In this document: piece by piece, positions 27,793 through 36,006 of the stretch | How positions within the stretch are numbered: the stretch's first letter is position 1 | Layout: each line of letters begins with the position of its first letter | Notes under the pieces: model-generated | Database searches by the model: none | Told to the model about the DNA's origin: nothing | What the model saw: only the letters and a program-made list of their open reading frames with translations | DNA from: Clostridium collagenovorans DSM 3089 | GTDB lineage: Bacteria > Bacillota > Clostridia > Clostridiales > Clostridiaceae | Reading direction: 5' to 3' | Assembly (NCBI RefSeq): GCF_900130005.1 | Contig: NZ_FQXP01000006.1 | Coordinates: 4,669-68,668, forward strand | DNA: 64,000 nt | Program-made: the position numbers and the translations under genes

Positions 27793-28791
27793 ATGTTCAA
27801 TTTAAGAAATAGAAACTTTCTTACTTTAATGGATTTTTCACCTAAGGAAATAAACTACTTTTTAGACCTTGCAAGAGATTTAAAAAGAGCTAAGTACACT
27901 GGTACAGAGCAACAAAGATTAAAAGGCAAGAACATAGTTTTATTATTTGAAAAGGATTCTACTAGAACAAGATGTGCTTTTGAAGTAGCAGCACTTGATC
28001 AAGGAGCTCATGTAACATATTTAGGACCAACAGGAAGCCAAATGGGTAAAAAAGAGTCTATTGCAGATACAGCTAGAGTATTAGGTAGAATGTATGATGG
28101 TATAGAATACAGAGGATATGGACAAGAAGTTGTTGAAGAATTAGCAAAATTTGCAGGTGTACCTGTATGGAATGGTCTTACAAATGAAGATCACCCAACT
28201 CAAATATTAGCTGATTTCTTAACTATAAGAGAGCACTTCAACAAACCATTAAATGAAATAAAATTTGTATATGCAGGCGATGGAAGAAATAACATGGCTA
28301 ATGCTCTTATGATAGGTGCTTGTAAAATGGGTATGGACTTTAGAATAATATCTCCAGAAAGCTTATTCCCAGAAACAGAGTTAGTAAACAAGTGTAAAGA
28401 AGTTGCAGCATCTACAGGTGCTAAAATCACCATCACTTCTAATATAGAAGAGGGTGTAAAAGATGCAGATGTTATATACACAGATGTATGGGTATCAATG
28501 GGAGAAGCTGATGAAGTTTGGAAACAAAGAATTGAGCTTTTAAAACCATTCCAAGTTAATAAAGCTATGATGGATTTAACAGGAAATCCAGAAGTTAAGT
28601 TCATGCACTGCTTACCAGCATTCCATGACTTAAAAACTAAGGTTGGAAAAGAAATATTTGAAAAATTCGGTTTAGATTCTATGGAAGTAAGTGACGAAGT
28701 ATTTGAAAGTGAAGCTTCTATTGTTTTCGACGAAGCTGAAAACAGAATGCACACTATCAAAGCTGTTATGGTAGCTACTTTAGGTCAATAG
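27793..28791 (+). CDS. argF: ornithine carbamoyltransferase (catabolic, arcB-type)
   Basis: A 332-residue transcarbamylase with the carbamoyl-phosphate motif STRTRCAF, the HPTQ motif in [12 protein letters not shown], and the ornithine-binding HCLPAFHD. Beside arcC and arcA it most likely runs in the catabolic direction, splitting citrulline into ornithine and carbamoyl phosphate. Sequence alone cannot separate the catabolic from the anabolic enzyme. AGGGGGA precedes the ATG. The 295-bp gap from arcA contains an inverted copy of the dispersed element, and a strong terminator follows. Confidence 0.95.
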   Translation: MFNLRNRNFLTLMDFSPKEINYFLDLARDLKRAKYTGTEQQRLKGKNIVLLFEKDSTRTRCAFEVAALDQGAHVTYLGPTGSQMGKKESIADTARVLGRMYDGIEYRGYGQEVVEELAKFAGVPVWNGLTNEDHPTQILADFLTIREHFNKPLNEIKFVYAGDGRNNMANALMIGACKMGMDFRIISPESLFPETELVNKCKEVAASTGAKITITSNIEEGVKDADVIYTDVWVSMGEADEVWKQRIELLKPFQVNKAMMDLTGNPEVKFMHCLPAFHDLKTKVGKEIFEKFGLDSMEVSDEVFESEASIVFDEAENRMHTIKAVMVATLGQ

Positions 28792-28806
28792 ATTAAAGTA
28801 TATTAA

Positions 28807-28858
28807 GATGATAATCATTGGGTATATCAATGGTTATCATCTTTATTTTTGTTTTTTT
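28807..28858 (+). terminator. terminator of the arginine deiminase operon
   Basis: GATGATAATCATTG pairs with CAATGGTTATCATC (one G-T pair), followed by TTTATTTTTGTTTTTTT. Confidence 0.9.
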
Positions 28859-29388
28859 ATATTAAAACTATATTGTATAAGGTTTAATTAATATTTTAGA
28901 GTTTTATTAAGAGGCATTTTTACTATATAAGTAGGTTTAAATCTAAGTATATTGAAGGTTCTTTATCATGAGACAGTTTTTGAAAAGCTATTATGAAAAT
29001 GTAAGAGAATTATATACATAAAAGGCTAACTGTCTTTGATTTAGTTCTTAGGTAGCTAGATGTTATGAAAGAACACATATTACACATTTATTTGAAAAGA
29101 ATCTTTTAGAAAACTTTTTGTTTGAAGGAATCTTGTAGAAAATTTTAATTTATATGATTTATAGATAAATTACTATAATTAAAGGTATTTCAATAGTTTT
29201 CAATTAGCTAGGCTTAGTAATTTAAAAAATAAGACAAATTTCAATGTAAATAAATTTCAAATTAAGTATTAAAAATTAAAATAAATTGAAAGAATATTTA
29301 ATGTATTGAAAAAATATAGAAAATTTGATAGAATTTAATAGGCTATATAAATAATTGGGGAAATGAATTAATAATGGGGGAAAATTTT
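28859..29388. other. noncoding gap before the lipoprotein gene
   Basis: No gene. Two short direct repeats, AGAATCTTTTAGAAAACTTT and GGAATCTTGTAGAAAATTTT, lie at about 29098-29145. Beyond them is featureless AT-rich DNA. Confidence 0.4.
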
Positions 29389-29964
29389 ATGAAAAGCAAA
29401 AAAATAGTAAGCTTACTTTTAACTTCAGTTGTTGCTACAAGTATCTTATTTACAGGGTGTAGCGATAAACCTGCAGAAAAAAGTAATGAAAAAAAGACTG
29501 AACAAGGTAGTGCAGAAAAGAAGAAAGAAGAACCAGTAAAGAAACAAGAAGAGGTTAAGGCTAACTTAAATGAAAAGTTAACAGAGGATGGGAAGTTTGA
29601 AATCACTGTAGAGAGCACAGAATTTGCACCTAAGTTAACAATTAACGAAGTGGAACATAAGGCAAAGGCTAAAGGTAAAACGTTATTACATGTAGTTTCT
29701 AATGTTAAAAATTTAGGTGAGAAAAATACTGTGGATAAAGTAGTTACTATTAATGGAAGATATGATAGCAAATATGAGGCTATGGGAACTCCTGTTATAG
29801 AAGGAAGAGAAAAGGGAGATTTACAATTAGACAAAGATGCTCAAGATAAAGTTCATTATTTAATAGAAGTAGATGAAGAAATAGCTACTGATGCAACTCC
29901 AATGGAGTTAATGATAAGTAGTGGAAAAGATTCTAAGATATTAACTATTTCAGTTTCAAAATAA
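29389..29964 (+). CDS. lipoprotein with DUF4352-like immunoglobulin-type domain
   Basis: A ~191-residue secreted lipoprotein. A lipobox (ILFTGC, lipidated Cys near residue 22) follows a typical signal peptide. A charged linker rich in Lys and Glu comes next, then a beta-rich domain with FEITVESTEFAPK, LLHVVSNVKNLGEK and a C-terminal ILTISVSK strand, resembling DUF4352-type extracellular domains. The start is taken at ATG 29389, since the GGGGGAAAA before it is the ribosome binding site; an upstream ATG at 29374 overlaps that site. Ligand unknown. Confidence 0.75.
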   Translation: MKSKKIVSLLLTSVVATSILFTGCSDKPAEKSNEKKTEQGSAEKKKEEPVKKQEEVKANLNEKLTEDGKFEITVESTEFAPKLTINEVEHKAKAKGKTLLHVVSNVKNLGEKNTVDKVVTINGRYDSKYEAMGTPVIEGREKGDLQLDKDAQDKVHYLIEVDEEIATDATPMELMISSGKDSKILTISVSK

Positions 29965-29972
29965 AAATAACT

Positions 29973-30008
29973 AGGGCTACCAATGGTAATTGGTAGCCCT
30001 TATATATT
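29973..30008. terminator. bidirectional terminator, lipoprotein / spore protein
   Basis: AGGGCTACCAAT pairs perfectly with ATTGGTAGCCCT. The T-rich tail (TAGTTATTTTTATTTTG) is on the minus strand, so it chiefly serves the 30012-30332 gene. Confidence 0.85.
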
Positions 30009-30011
30009 CAA

Positions 30012-30332
30012 CTAATTTGTTGTATTAGTTGTTGATCCAGGATCAGGTGTAATAGATGGTTTACTATTTATTTCGTTCTTGAATATTTCAAGTTTTGATT
30101 GAAGAACTAATTCAAGCTTTGATATTGCATTAACTGTACATTCTACAGATTTATTTACATCAAGTAAATCTTTAGTTGTTACACCTTCTATAACTAGAGC
30201 AGCTTGAATCTTTTCACCTTCAGCATTGATAATGTGAGAAAGACCTGTTTGTTCTAGTGCTATAGATTCAATTAAATCAGTGATAGCTTGTTCTTGAGTT
30301 GTATTACTTGCTTTAATTACTGGCATTGACAT
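30012..30332 (-). CDS. small spore-surface-type protein (SIALxxTGLxHIINAEGEKIQ domain)
   Basis: This 106-residue protein shares the segment ESIALEQTGLSHIINAEGEK with the C terminus of the divergent neighbour (ESIALIETGLAHIINAEGEK). That short helical domain recurs at the ends of clostridial and bacillar spore-surface or exosporium proteins, although its biochemical role is not known to me. The tail is Thr/Asn/Pro-rich. The start is ATG 30332, with AGGAGG 9 bp upstream. A sigma-K-like promoter precedes it, consistent with late mother-cell expression. The pair probably assembles together through the shared domain (inference). Confidence 0.7.
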   Translation of the reverse strand: MSMPVIKASNTTQEQAITDLIESIALEQTGLSHIINAEGEKIQAALVIEGVTTKDLLDVNKSVECTVNAISKLELVLQSKLEIFKNEINSKPSITPDPGSTTNTTN

Positions 30333-30364
30333 ATTAAATATACCTCCTAAGGTTTTTACACTAT

Positions 30365-30393
30365 TACCATATGTACTAAAATCTAAATGCGTT
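30365..30393 (-). promoter_or_regulatory. sigma-K-like promoter of the small spore protein gene
   Basis: On the minus strand AACG, 16 bp, CATATGGTA fits the sigma-K pattern (MACM, 15-17 bp, CATANNNTA) with an exact -10 element. It lies about 30 bp before the gene. Confidence 0.55.
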
Positions 30394-30428
30394 ACCATAA
30401 AATACAATATAAATATAAAAGAAATAAT

Positions 30429-30456
30429 AACCAAAATTATCCTTTTGCATATAATG
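30429..30456 (+). promoter_or_regulatory. sigma-K-like promoter of the Cys-rich spore protein gene
   Basis: AACC, 15 bp, CATATAATG fits the sigma-K pattern with a mismatch at the last base. It lies about 34 bp before the GTG start. Confidence 0.45.
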
Positions 30457-30489
30457 GTATAGAATATGTGTATTTTAGGAGGGAGTTTT

Positions 30490-31827
30490 GTGTTATCAGA
30501 ATCGTTAAATAAAACACCAATTCAATCTCATGAAGCTTTAGCATATTGTAGCATAATCCAATTAGGTGATTGGAGTTATGCAACTAAGCTAAGCGATTCT
30601 TATATATATAAGTTAGATAAAGAGGGCGAGACAAAGGAAAGAATACTTACAGATAAACCATACTCTAAGATTTGTTATGACAGCTATGAAGATTGTATTT
30701 GGGCAATTACATTAGATGAACAACAAAGCATATATAAATTAAATTTGGAGTTTAAAGAAATATATGAAATAAATTTGGCGATTAACTACCCCATAAGGAA
30801 TATATCACATGACTATTATAGTAATAAGTTATATATAACTACAGACCAGAAGATTTTCATGCTTAATAAGGATGGAAGCATTGATAATAGTATAACATCT
30901 AAGAGGAAGATAGAAAAATTCTTAGATGTTTTTAAAGTTGGAAGTTATATATACATTGCATTAACAAGCAATAATAAGACAAGTATAGTTAAGTTAGATA
31001 ATTCAAGAAAGAGCATCGAACAAGTAGATATGAAAGATGATTTAGTCCTAGAGAAGATTATGATATGGAAAGAAGAGGATGAGTATAAAGTTTCATATCT
31101 AGGAAGAAGCAATGACAATGAAAATAAAATTGTTTTTATCGATGAACTTCAAATTGAGGAGAGTAAAAACAGAAAAGGAATTAACCTTAAAGACTTTACT
31201 CAATATGAACGAGAACTATTTAAAGGCTTTTTCCAGGAATATTCAACAAGTAACAACTATGGAGGAGTAGATATGTCAGGAATAGATATTTGTGATAGAA
31301 ATTATTTTTCAGACCCTTGCGATAACAACAATAATTATGATGATGGTAGAGGCTATGACCCTTGTCGCGAGTATCATTATTGCCCTGACTGGTGTAATGA
31401 GGATGATCCATGTAAAAAACAAGGCATGGACCCATGTGACAACCCGTGCAATGATCCATGCAACAGAAACTGTAACGACCCATGCGACGATCCATGTGAC
31501 AATCCTTGCAATAATCCATGCCATGATCATTGCCATGACCATTGTCACAATCATTGTCCAGGAGGAAGCGGTATATCAAAATGTCAGAGCATTACAGATA
31601 TAATAGAGTCTATAGCTTTAATTGAAACAGGACTAGCACATATAATAAATGCTGAAGGTGAAAAGATTCAAAAGGTTATTGCTACTACGGATGATGTAAA
31701 TCTTATAAATAAGACTAATGAGACTGTTACAAAATTAATTACAAAGGTTACATTTTTAGAGCAAGTACTTCTAGAAAAGTTAGAGTGTGCATTAAAAGTT
31801 GATTGTGATAAAAAGAAAAGTAAATAA
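30490..31827 (+). CDS. Cys-rich spore-surface (exosporium-like) protein with propeller-like N domain
   Basis: A 445-residue three-part protein. The first ~240 residues are repeated strand pairs with aromatic and Lys-Leu-Asp ends (YIYKLDKEG, IFMLNKDGS, SIVKLDN), resembling a small beta-propeller. Next is a ~95-residue segment of DPCD/NPCN/DPCN units passing into HDHCHDHCHNHC, with about 19 Cys. The C-terminal ~70 residues carry the SIALIETGLAHIINAEGEK domain shared with the divergent gene. Cys-rich repeats are typical of crosslinked spore outer layers such as CdeC/CdeM of Clostridioides. The start is GTG 30490, 6 bp after AGGAGGG. His and Cys density also suggests metal binding. Function is inferred. 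Confidence 0.75.
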   Translation: MLSESLNKTPIQSHEALAYCSIIQLGDWSYATKLSDSYIYKLDKEGETKERILTDKPYSKICYDSYEDCIWAITLDEQQSIYKLNLEFKEIYEINLAINYPIRNISHDYYSNKLYITTDQKIFMLNKDGSIDNSITSKRKIEKFLDVFKVGSYIYIALTSNNKTSIVKLDNSRKSIEQVDMKDDLVLEKIMIWKEEDEYKVSYLGRSNDNENKIVFIDELQIEESKNRKGINLKDFTQYERELFKGFFQEYSTSNNYGGVDMSGIDICDRNYFSDPCDNNNNYDDGRGYDPCREYHYCPDWCNEDDPCKKQGMDPCDNPCNDPCNRNCNDPCDDPCDNPCNNPCHDHCHDHCHNHCPGGSGISKCQSITDIIESIALIETGLAHIINAEGEKIQKVIATTDDVNLINKTNETVTKLITKVTFLEQVLLEKLECALKVDCDKKKSK

Positions 31828-31832
31828 GAGTG

Positions 31833-31877
31833 AAAAACTATGAAATTAGTAATACTAATTTCATAGTTTTTTTTATT
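31833..31877. terminator. bidirectional terminator
   Basis: AAAAACTATGAAATTAGT pairs with ACTAATTTCATAGTTTTT around AAT. It is flanked by T-runs on the plus side and lies between convergent genes. Confidence 0.9.
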
Positions 31878-32094
31878 TAATTCTTTGATTTAAAAAGCAA
31901 TAATGTTTAAAGTTTTGTTTTCTAGGAGTAATTTTTCCATCAGCTTCTTCAGTTTTATTAGAAAAAGAAAATTCTTCTCCAAACTCAGCATCTGTTTTAG
32001 AACTTATATCTTTTACTGTGTCTTTGGAATAAGTATCTCCATGGCACATCCTAAAGAAGTCTATAGGACCAACATATTGATTATATTTATTCAT
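31873..32094 (-). CDS. small hypothetical protein (73 aa), possibly spore-associated
   Basis: I recognise no family. The 73-residue protein starts MNKYNQYVGPIDFFRMCHGD, has an acidic middle (EFGEEFSFSNKTEEAD) and a basic end with a single Cys. GAGGAG lies about 9 bp before the ATG. It is convergent with the Cys-rich spore gene and shares its terminator, and the 51-residue gene just upstream points the same way. Position suggests a link with spore assembly, but that is inference from neighbourhood only. Confidence 0.55.
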   Translation of the reverse strand: MNKYNQYVGPIDFFRMCHGDTYSKDTVKDISSKTDAEFGEEFSFSNKTEEADGKITPRKQNFKHYCFLNQRIK

Positions 32095-32111
32095 AGCTTA
32101 GATCTCCTCAA

Positions 32112-32267
32112 TTAATTGATATGAGGACTCTGACATCCTTCTCTTTTAACAGAATGTTTTTTTGCAGTTCTATTATGGTTTTTACCTTCTTCACTTGTGA
32201 TTGGAGTTTGGTAATTGCATTTTCTCATTCTAACTTCTTTGTTATCTGGTTGACTATCCTTTGACAT
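32112..32267 (-). CDS. small basic hypothetical protein (51 aa)
   Basis: A 51-residue frame preceded by a strong GGGAGG about 9 bp before its ATG at 32267 and ending 17 bp before the start of the next minus-strand gene, so the two form a likely operon. The protein is hydrophilic and basic, with VRMRKCNYQT and a KKHSVKREGCQS tail carrying two Cys. It has no membrane segment or family I recognise. Small basic Cys-containing proteins are common in spore layers, which fits the neighbours but proves nothing. Confidence 0.6.
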   Translation of the reverse strand: MSKDSQPDNKEVRMRKCNYQTPITSEEGKNHNRTAKKHSVKREGCQSPHIN

Positions 32268-32610
32268 AATATAAAACCTCCCTTTATTTTTAAAATAATA
32301 GATTTAAATTAGGTACTTATACACAAACTAATATAAAGAGAAAATTATTAAGTATATAAAAATAAGTTTGGTTTTTCATACTTAATATAAATATTAGAAT
32401 GGTATATGGCACTTTAATTCATATATATAGTTTCCCTATTAATAAGTAGGTTATTAGTAGTAAATTTTTCATTAAGCTTTTAAGAAAATCTTAATAATTA
32501 TATGATAAGGTTTGTAATATTTACGTACTATTATAAGCTTATAGAATTATTAATAAGGGGTTGGTATAATTAAAGGTAGAGAAGTGAAGTAATTAAGGGG
32601 GTATTTAAGC
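32268..32610. other. noncoding gap, divergent promoters
   Basis: These 343 AT-rich bases lie between the small minus-strand genes and the response regulator. A GGGGGTATTTAAGC site precedes the regulator. No specific operator was recognised. Confidence 0.4.
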
Positions 32611-33312
32611 ATGAGTGAACAAAAGGTTTTAGTTGTAGATGACGAAAGAGAAATCGTTGATGCTATTGAAATATATTTAAGAAATGAAGGTGTGAAGGTC
32701 TATAAGGCATATGATGGTATAGAATGTATGGATGTCTTAATGAACGAGGATATTCAACTTATTATTATGGATATAATGATGCCTAAAATGGATGGACTAA
32801 GAGCAACTTTAAAAATTAGAGAAGAAAAGAATATACCTATAATACTACTTTCAGCCAAGTCTGAAGATACAGATAAGATACTTGGACTTAATATGGGAGC
32901 GGATGATTATATAACCAAACCATTTAATCCTCTAGAGTTAATTGCTAGGGTTAGATCTCAATTAAGAAGATATATGGATTTTGGAAATTATAGTGATGTT
33001 CAAGAACAAGAAGAAATTAAGTGTGGTGGACTAGTTTTAAATAAAGTAACTAAGCAAATATCTGTAGATGGACAGAATATAAAGGTTACACCAAAGGAAT
33101 ATAAAATTTTAGAATTGCTTATGGATAATCCGGGGAGAGTTTTTTCTATTGATCAAATATATGAGACTGTTTGGAATGAACCAAGCTATAGTGCAGAAAA
33201 TACTGTTGCAGTTCATATAAGAAGAATTAGAGAAAAAATAGAGATAAATCCAAAGGAGCCGAAGTACTTAAAGGTGGTGTGGGGAATTGGATATAAAATC
33301 GAAAAAGCTTAA
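32611..33312 (+). CDS. OmpR/PhoB-family response regulator
   Basis: A 233-residue two-domain regulator. The receiver domain has the acidic pair DDE near residues 10-12, phospho-acceptor Asp54 in IIMDIMMPKMDG and the conserved Lys103 in TKPFNP. The C-terminal winged-helix DNA-binding domain has VTPKEYKILELLMDNPGRVF and VAVHIRRIREKIE. It overlaps the sensor kinase gene by 26 bp, so they form a co-translated pair. The promoter bound and stimulus sensed are unknown; many such pairs in clostridia respond to envelope stress. Confidence 0.93.
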   Translation: MSEQKVLVVDDEREIVDAIEIYLRNEGVKVYKAYDGIECMDVLMNEDIQLIIMDIMMPKMDGLRATLKIREEKNIPIILLSAKSEDTDKILGLNMGADDYITKPFNPLELIARVRSQLRRYMDFGNYSDVQEQEEIKCGGLVLNKVTKQISVDGQNIKVTPKEYKILELLMDNPGRVFSIDQIYETVWNEPSYSAENTVAVHIRRIREKIEINPKEPKYLKVVWGIGYKIEKA

Positions 33313-35719
33313 AAACAAGGATAAAAAAGAAATAATAAACAATGTGGAGCAAACAGAGGAAGAAAACAAAAGGTATATAAGTAATGAAGTCTATAAGGAT
33401 GGAGCAAACACGGTATTAGGCAATAAGATAAGCATCAAAAGACTGAGCTTACTTATGATAATATTTATATGTGTTGCATATATAATATCTTCTATAGGAG
33501 GAATTTTAAATCATCCATATCTACTAAAAAAAGATGGCTTCTATTTATCAGAGGAATTTCAATACTCTATAAATGATATTTTTAGGCAAATAGGTGCACA
33601 AACAGATTATTATAAAAGTGAAGATTATATAAAAAATGGTATTAGTAATACTGACTTAAATAGAGCAATAGATGAAGACAATAGAAATATTATACAAGAA
33701 CAAAAAGATTTAATAAATAGATTACAATCTGAATTAGATTATAATAAAAAGTCATCATCAAACTATGAGGATAAAACTTCAACTTCTACTACTGAGAACT
33801 TTGATGAAAAGTTAGAGGTTCCTCAGGATGTAGCAACCTTAAATGATAGGTTGACAAGAGAAAAGGAATACTTAAATGAATTGCTTTCTAACCAAAGAGA
33901 GAGGGTAAAGGAGAGCCTAGTAAGCAATAAGATTAATGGATATAATGCCACTAAAAGAAAATTAGAGAGAGACTATGCGAACATGAGTTATTTAGCTATA
34001 AATGAGAAAGAAAATATAGTTAATACTAATGTTGAAGTGGATCAAAATGATAAGGAAGCTACATTCAGAGCTATAAAGGGCTTATTTATAAAGTATTCTG
34101 AGGGTGGATTTCTACAGGTTTTTATGAATGGAGAAGATCATACTAATAAAAAGTTAGGAGAACAAATAAGAAGTCAATTTTATAGTGCAAGCAACGAGTT
34201 TGATTTTTATAACAATCTTATATATGTTTCCATACCAGATAACTTACAGAAGACAGATGTTTTATCTATAAATTATAGAAACTTTCTTACTAGTTATAAA
34301 AATGTAATGATTCAATTAGGCATATTAGTTGCAGTTATTATTTTACTGGGGTTAAGTTATAGAAGCTTAAGAAAAACAAAGATAAGTAAACTCGAAGAGA
34401 TTTATATAAATAAATTAGATTCAATTTATTTAGAGTTAAGAGTGGGTATTGTATTAATAATATATATAATATCTAAAAGTGCAGGATATAATTACAACTA
34501 TAGGTATTATGCCAATGGCTCTGTAGGATATTCATATGGACTAAGTATGATTTCTATTTTATGGTCAACGGGAGTATGTACTATTGCAGTAGCAGCAGGA
34601 TACTTGGTGCTTAAGTCAATTATGAGGAATAAAACTATGAAATCTTTAAAAGAGAGAAGTTTAGTATTTAAGCTATATGATAGTTTTAATGAAGCATATA
34701 AAAGTAGCAGTAATAGAAAAAAGGCAATGACTACCTTTACAATATTAACAGGAATTGAAGCCTTAGGATTATTTTTAATATGTGGAGTATTTAGTGGTGA
34801 TGGACTTCCTATATTCGTAGTAACATTAATGTGTGTTATATTCTTAAATTTAATTACCTTCTTAATTATCAATAAGAGGTTAGCTTACCTAGGAACAATT
34901 GTAGAAAGCACTAAGAATGCAATTAATGGAAACCTAAATTTTGATATTCCTATAAGAGGAAGAGATTCATTAAGTGATTTAGCATATAACATCAATAATA
35001 TGAGAGCAGGACTTAAAAAATCTATTAGAAATGAAATGAAAAGTGAGCAAACTAAGGCTGAATTAATAACTAATGTATCTCATGATTTAAAGACACCTTT
35101 AACTTCAATAATAAACTATGTAGATTTATTAAAGAAAGAAGAAATATCACCAGAGGTTGCAAAGGATTATGTTGAGATATTAGATAGAAAGTCTCAAAGA
35201 CTTAAGGTTTTAATAGAGGATTTGTTTGAAGTATCTAAGGCAGCCAGTGGGACAATTGAGTTGAATATAGAAAAAGTAGATGTCAACTCACTTTTAAGAC
35301 AAAGCTTGGCTGAAATGAATGATAAAATAGAATTAACTAATTTGGATTTTAGATGTAATATACCTAGTGAAAAGATTTATGTTTTAGCCGATGGAAAAAG
35401 AATGTGGAGAATATTTGAGAACTTAATATCTAATATAATAAAATATTCTTTAGGCGGAACTAGAGTATATGTAGATGTTAGAGAAGAGAATGGAAAAGCA
35501 GAAATTCAATTCAAAAACATATCTGCTTATGAACTAAATTTTGATGCTAGTGAATTAACAGAAAGATTTAAAAGAGGTGACGAGTCTAGACATACAGAAG
35601 GTTCGGGGTTAGGGCTTGCTATTGCAAGTAGTTTAACAAGCCTACAAGGCGGAACCTTTGATATAGAAATAGACGGAGATTTATTTAAAGTTACAGTAGC
35701 TTTTGACATAACACAGTAA
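33287..35719 (+). CDS. multi-pass sensor histidine kinase
   Basis: An 810-residue membrane kinase. The first helix is at about residues 50-70, then a ~260-residue extracytoplasmic domain rich in coiled-coil and charged residues, then a cluster of helices between about 340 and 530. Dimerisation follows, with His599 in VSHDLKTPLTS, then an ATPase domain with the N-box ENLISNIIKYS and G-box GSGLGLAIASS. A HAMP-like linker precedes the His. The large sensor region and many helices are unusual against a typical two-helix kinase. The start is TTG at 33287 with AAGGTGG upstream, inside the regulator gene. The signal is unknown. Confidence 0.9.
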   Translation: MDIKSKKLKNKDKKEIINNVEQTEEENKRYISNEVYKDGANTVLGNKISIKRLSLLMIIFICVAYIISSIGGILNHPYLLKKDGFYLSEEFQYSINDIFRQIGAQTDYYKSEDYIKNGISNTDLNRAIDEDNRNIIQEQKDLINRLQSELDYNKKSSSNYEDKTSTSTTENFDEKLEVPQDVATLNDRLTREKEYLNELLSNQRERVKESLVSNKINGYNATKRKLERDYANMSYLAINEKENIVNTNVEVDQNDKEATFRAIKGLFIKYSEGGFLQVFMNGEDHTNKKLGEQIRSQFYSASNEFDFYNNLIYVSIPDNLQKTDVLSINYRNFLTSYKNVMIQLGILVAVIILLGLSYRSLRKTKISKLEEIYINKLDSIYLELRVGIVLIIYIISKSAGYNYNYRYYANGSVGYSYGLSMISILWSTGVCTIAVAAGYLVLKSIMRNKTMKSLKERSLVFKLYDSFNEAYKSSSNRKKAMTTFTILTGIEALGLFLICGVFSGDGLPIFVVTLMCVIFLNLITFLIINKRLAYLGTIVESTKNAINGNLNFDIPIRGRDSLSDLAYNINNMRAGLKKSIRNEMKSEQTKAELITNVSHDLKTPLTSIINYVDLLKKEEISPEVAKDYVEILDRKSQRLKVLIEDLFEVSKAASGTIELNIEKVDVNSLLRQSLAEMNDKIELTNLDFRCNIPSEKIYVLADGKRMWRIFENLISNIIKYSLGGTRVYVDVREENGKAEIQFKNISAYELNFDASELTERFKRGDESRHTEGSGLGLAIASSLTSLQGGTFDIEIDGDLFKVTVAFDITQ

Positions 35720-35774
35720 ACAGATAAATATAATATAAAGATATGACGTAATCTGATAGATTACGATTCATACC

Positions 35775-35826
35775 CTAAAATCCTTACACCTAAGAGCGTA
35801 AAAACTCTTAGGATTTTTTTTGTTTT
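35775..35826 (+). terminator. terminator of the two-component operon
   Basis: CCTAAGAG pairs with CTCTTAGG, inside an outer AAAATCCT pairing option, followed by ATTTTTTTTGTTTTTT. Confidence 0.85.
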
Positions 35827-36006
35827 TTAATTAGTATATGAACTCTAATAAACTTTCTTTAATCTAGTAAATTGTATATAAAATAAGTTTGTTTATGGAA
35901 ATAAGCTTAGCATTTACAAAATAAAAATCTCTATAATATCTTAAATAGATGGTTAATATATTTTTAGGAGAAAACCTTAAGAAAGGGATAAAGGAGTTGT
36001 ATACAA

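Noticed and set aside
31220..31603. Several overlapping frames on both strands over the Cys-rich repeat
   Set aside because: They arise from the repetitive GAYCCNTGY sequence of the real spore-surface gene; none has a start signal.
31903..32115. 70-codon plus-strand frame
   Set aside because: It is opposite the minus-strand gene at 31873-32094, which has a good ribosome binding site and a shared terminator.
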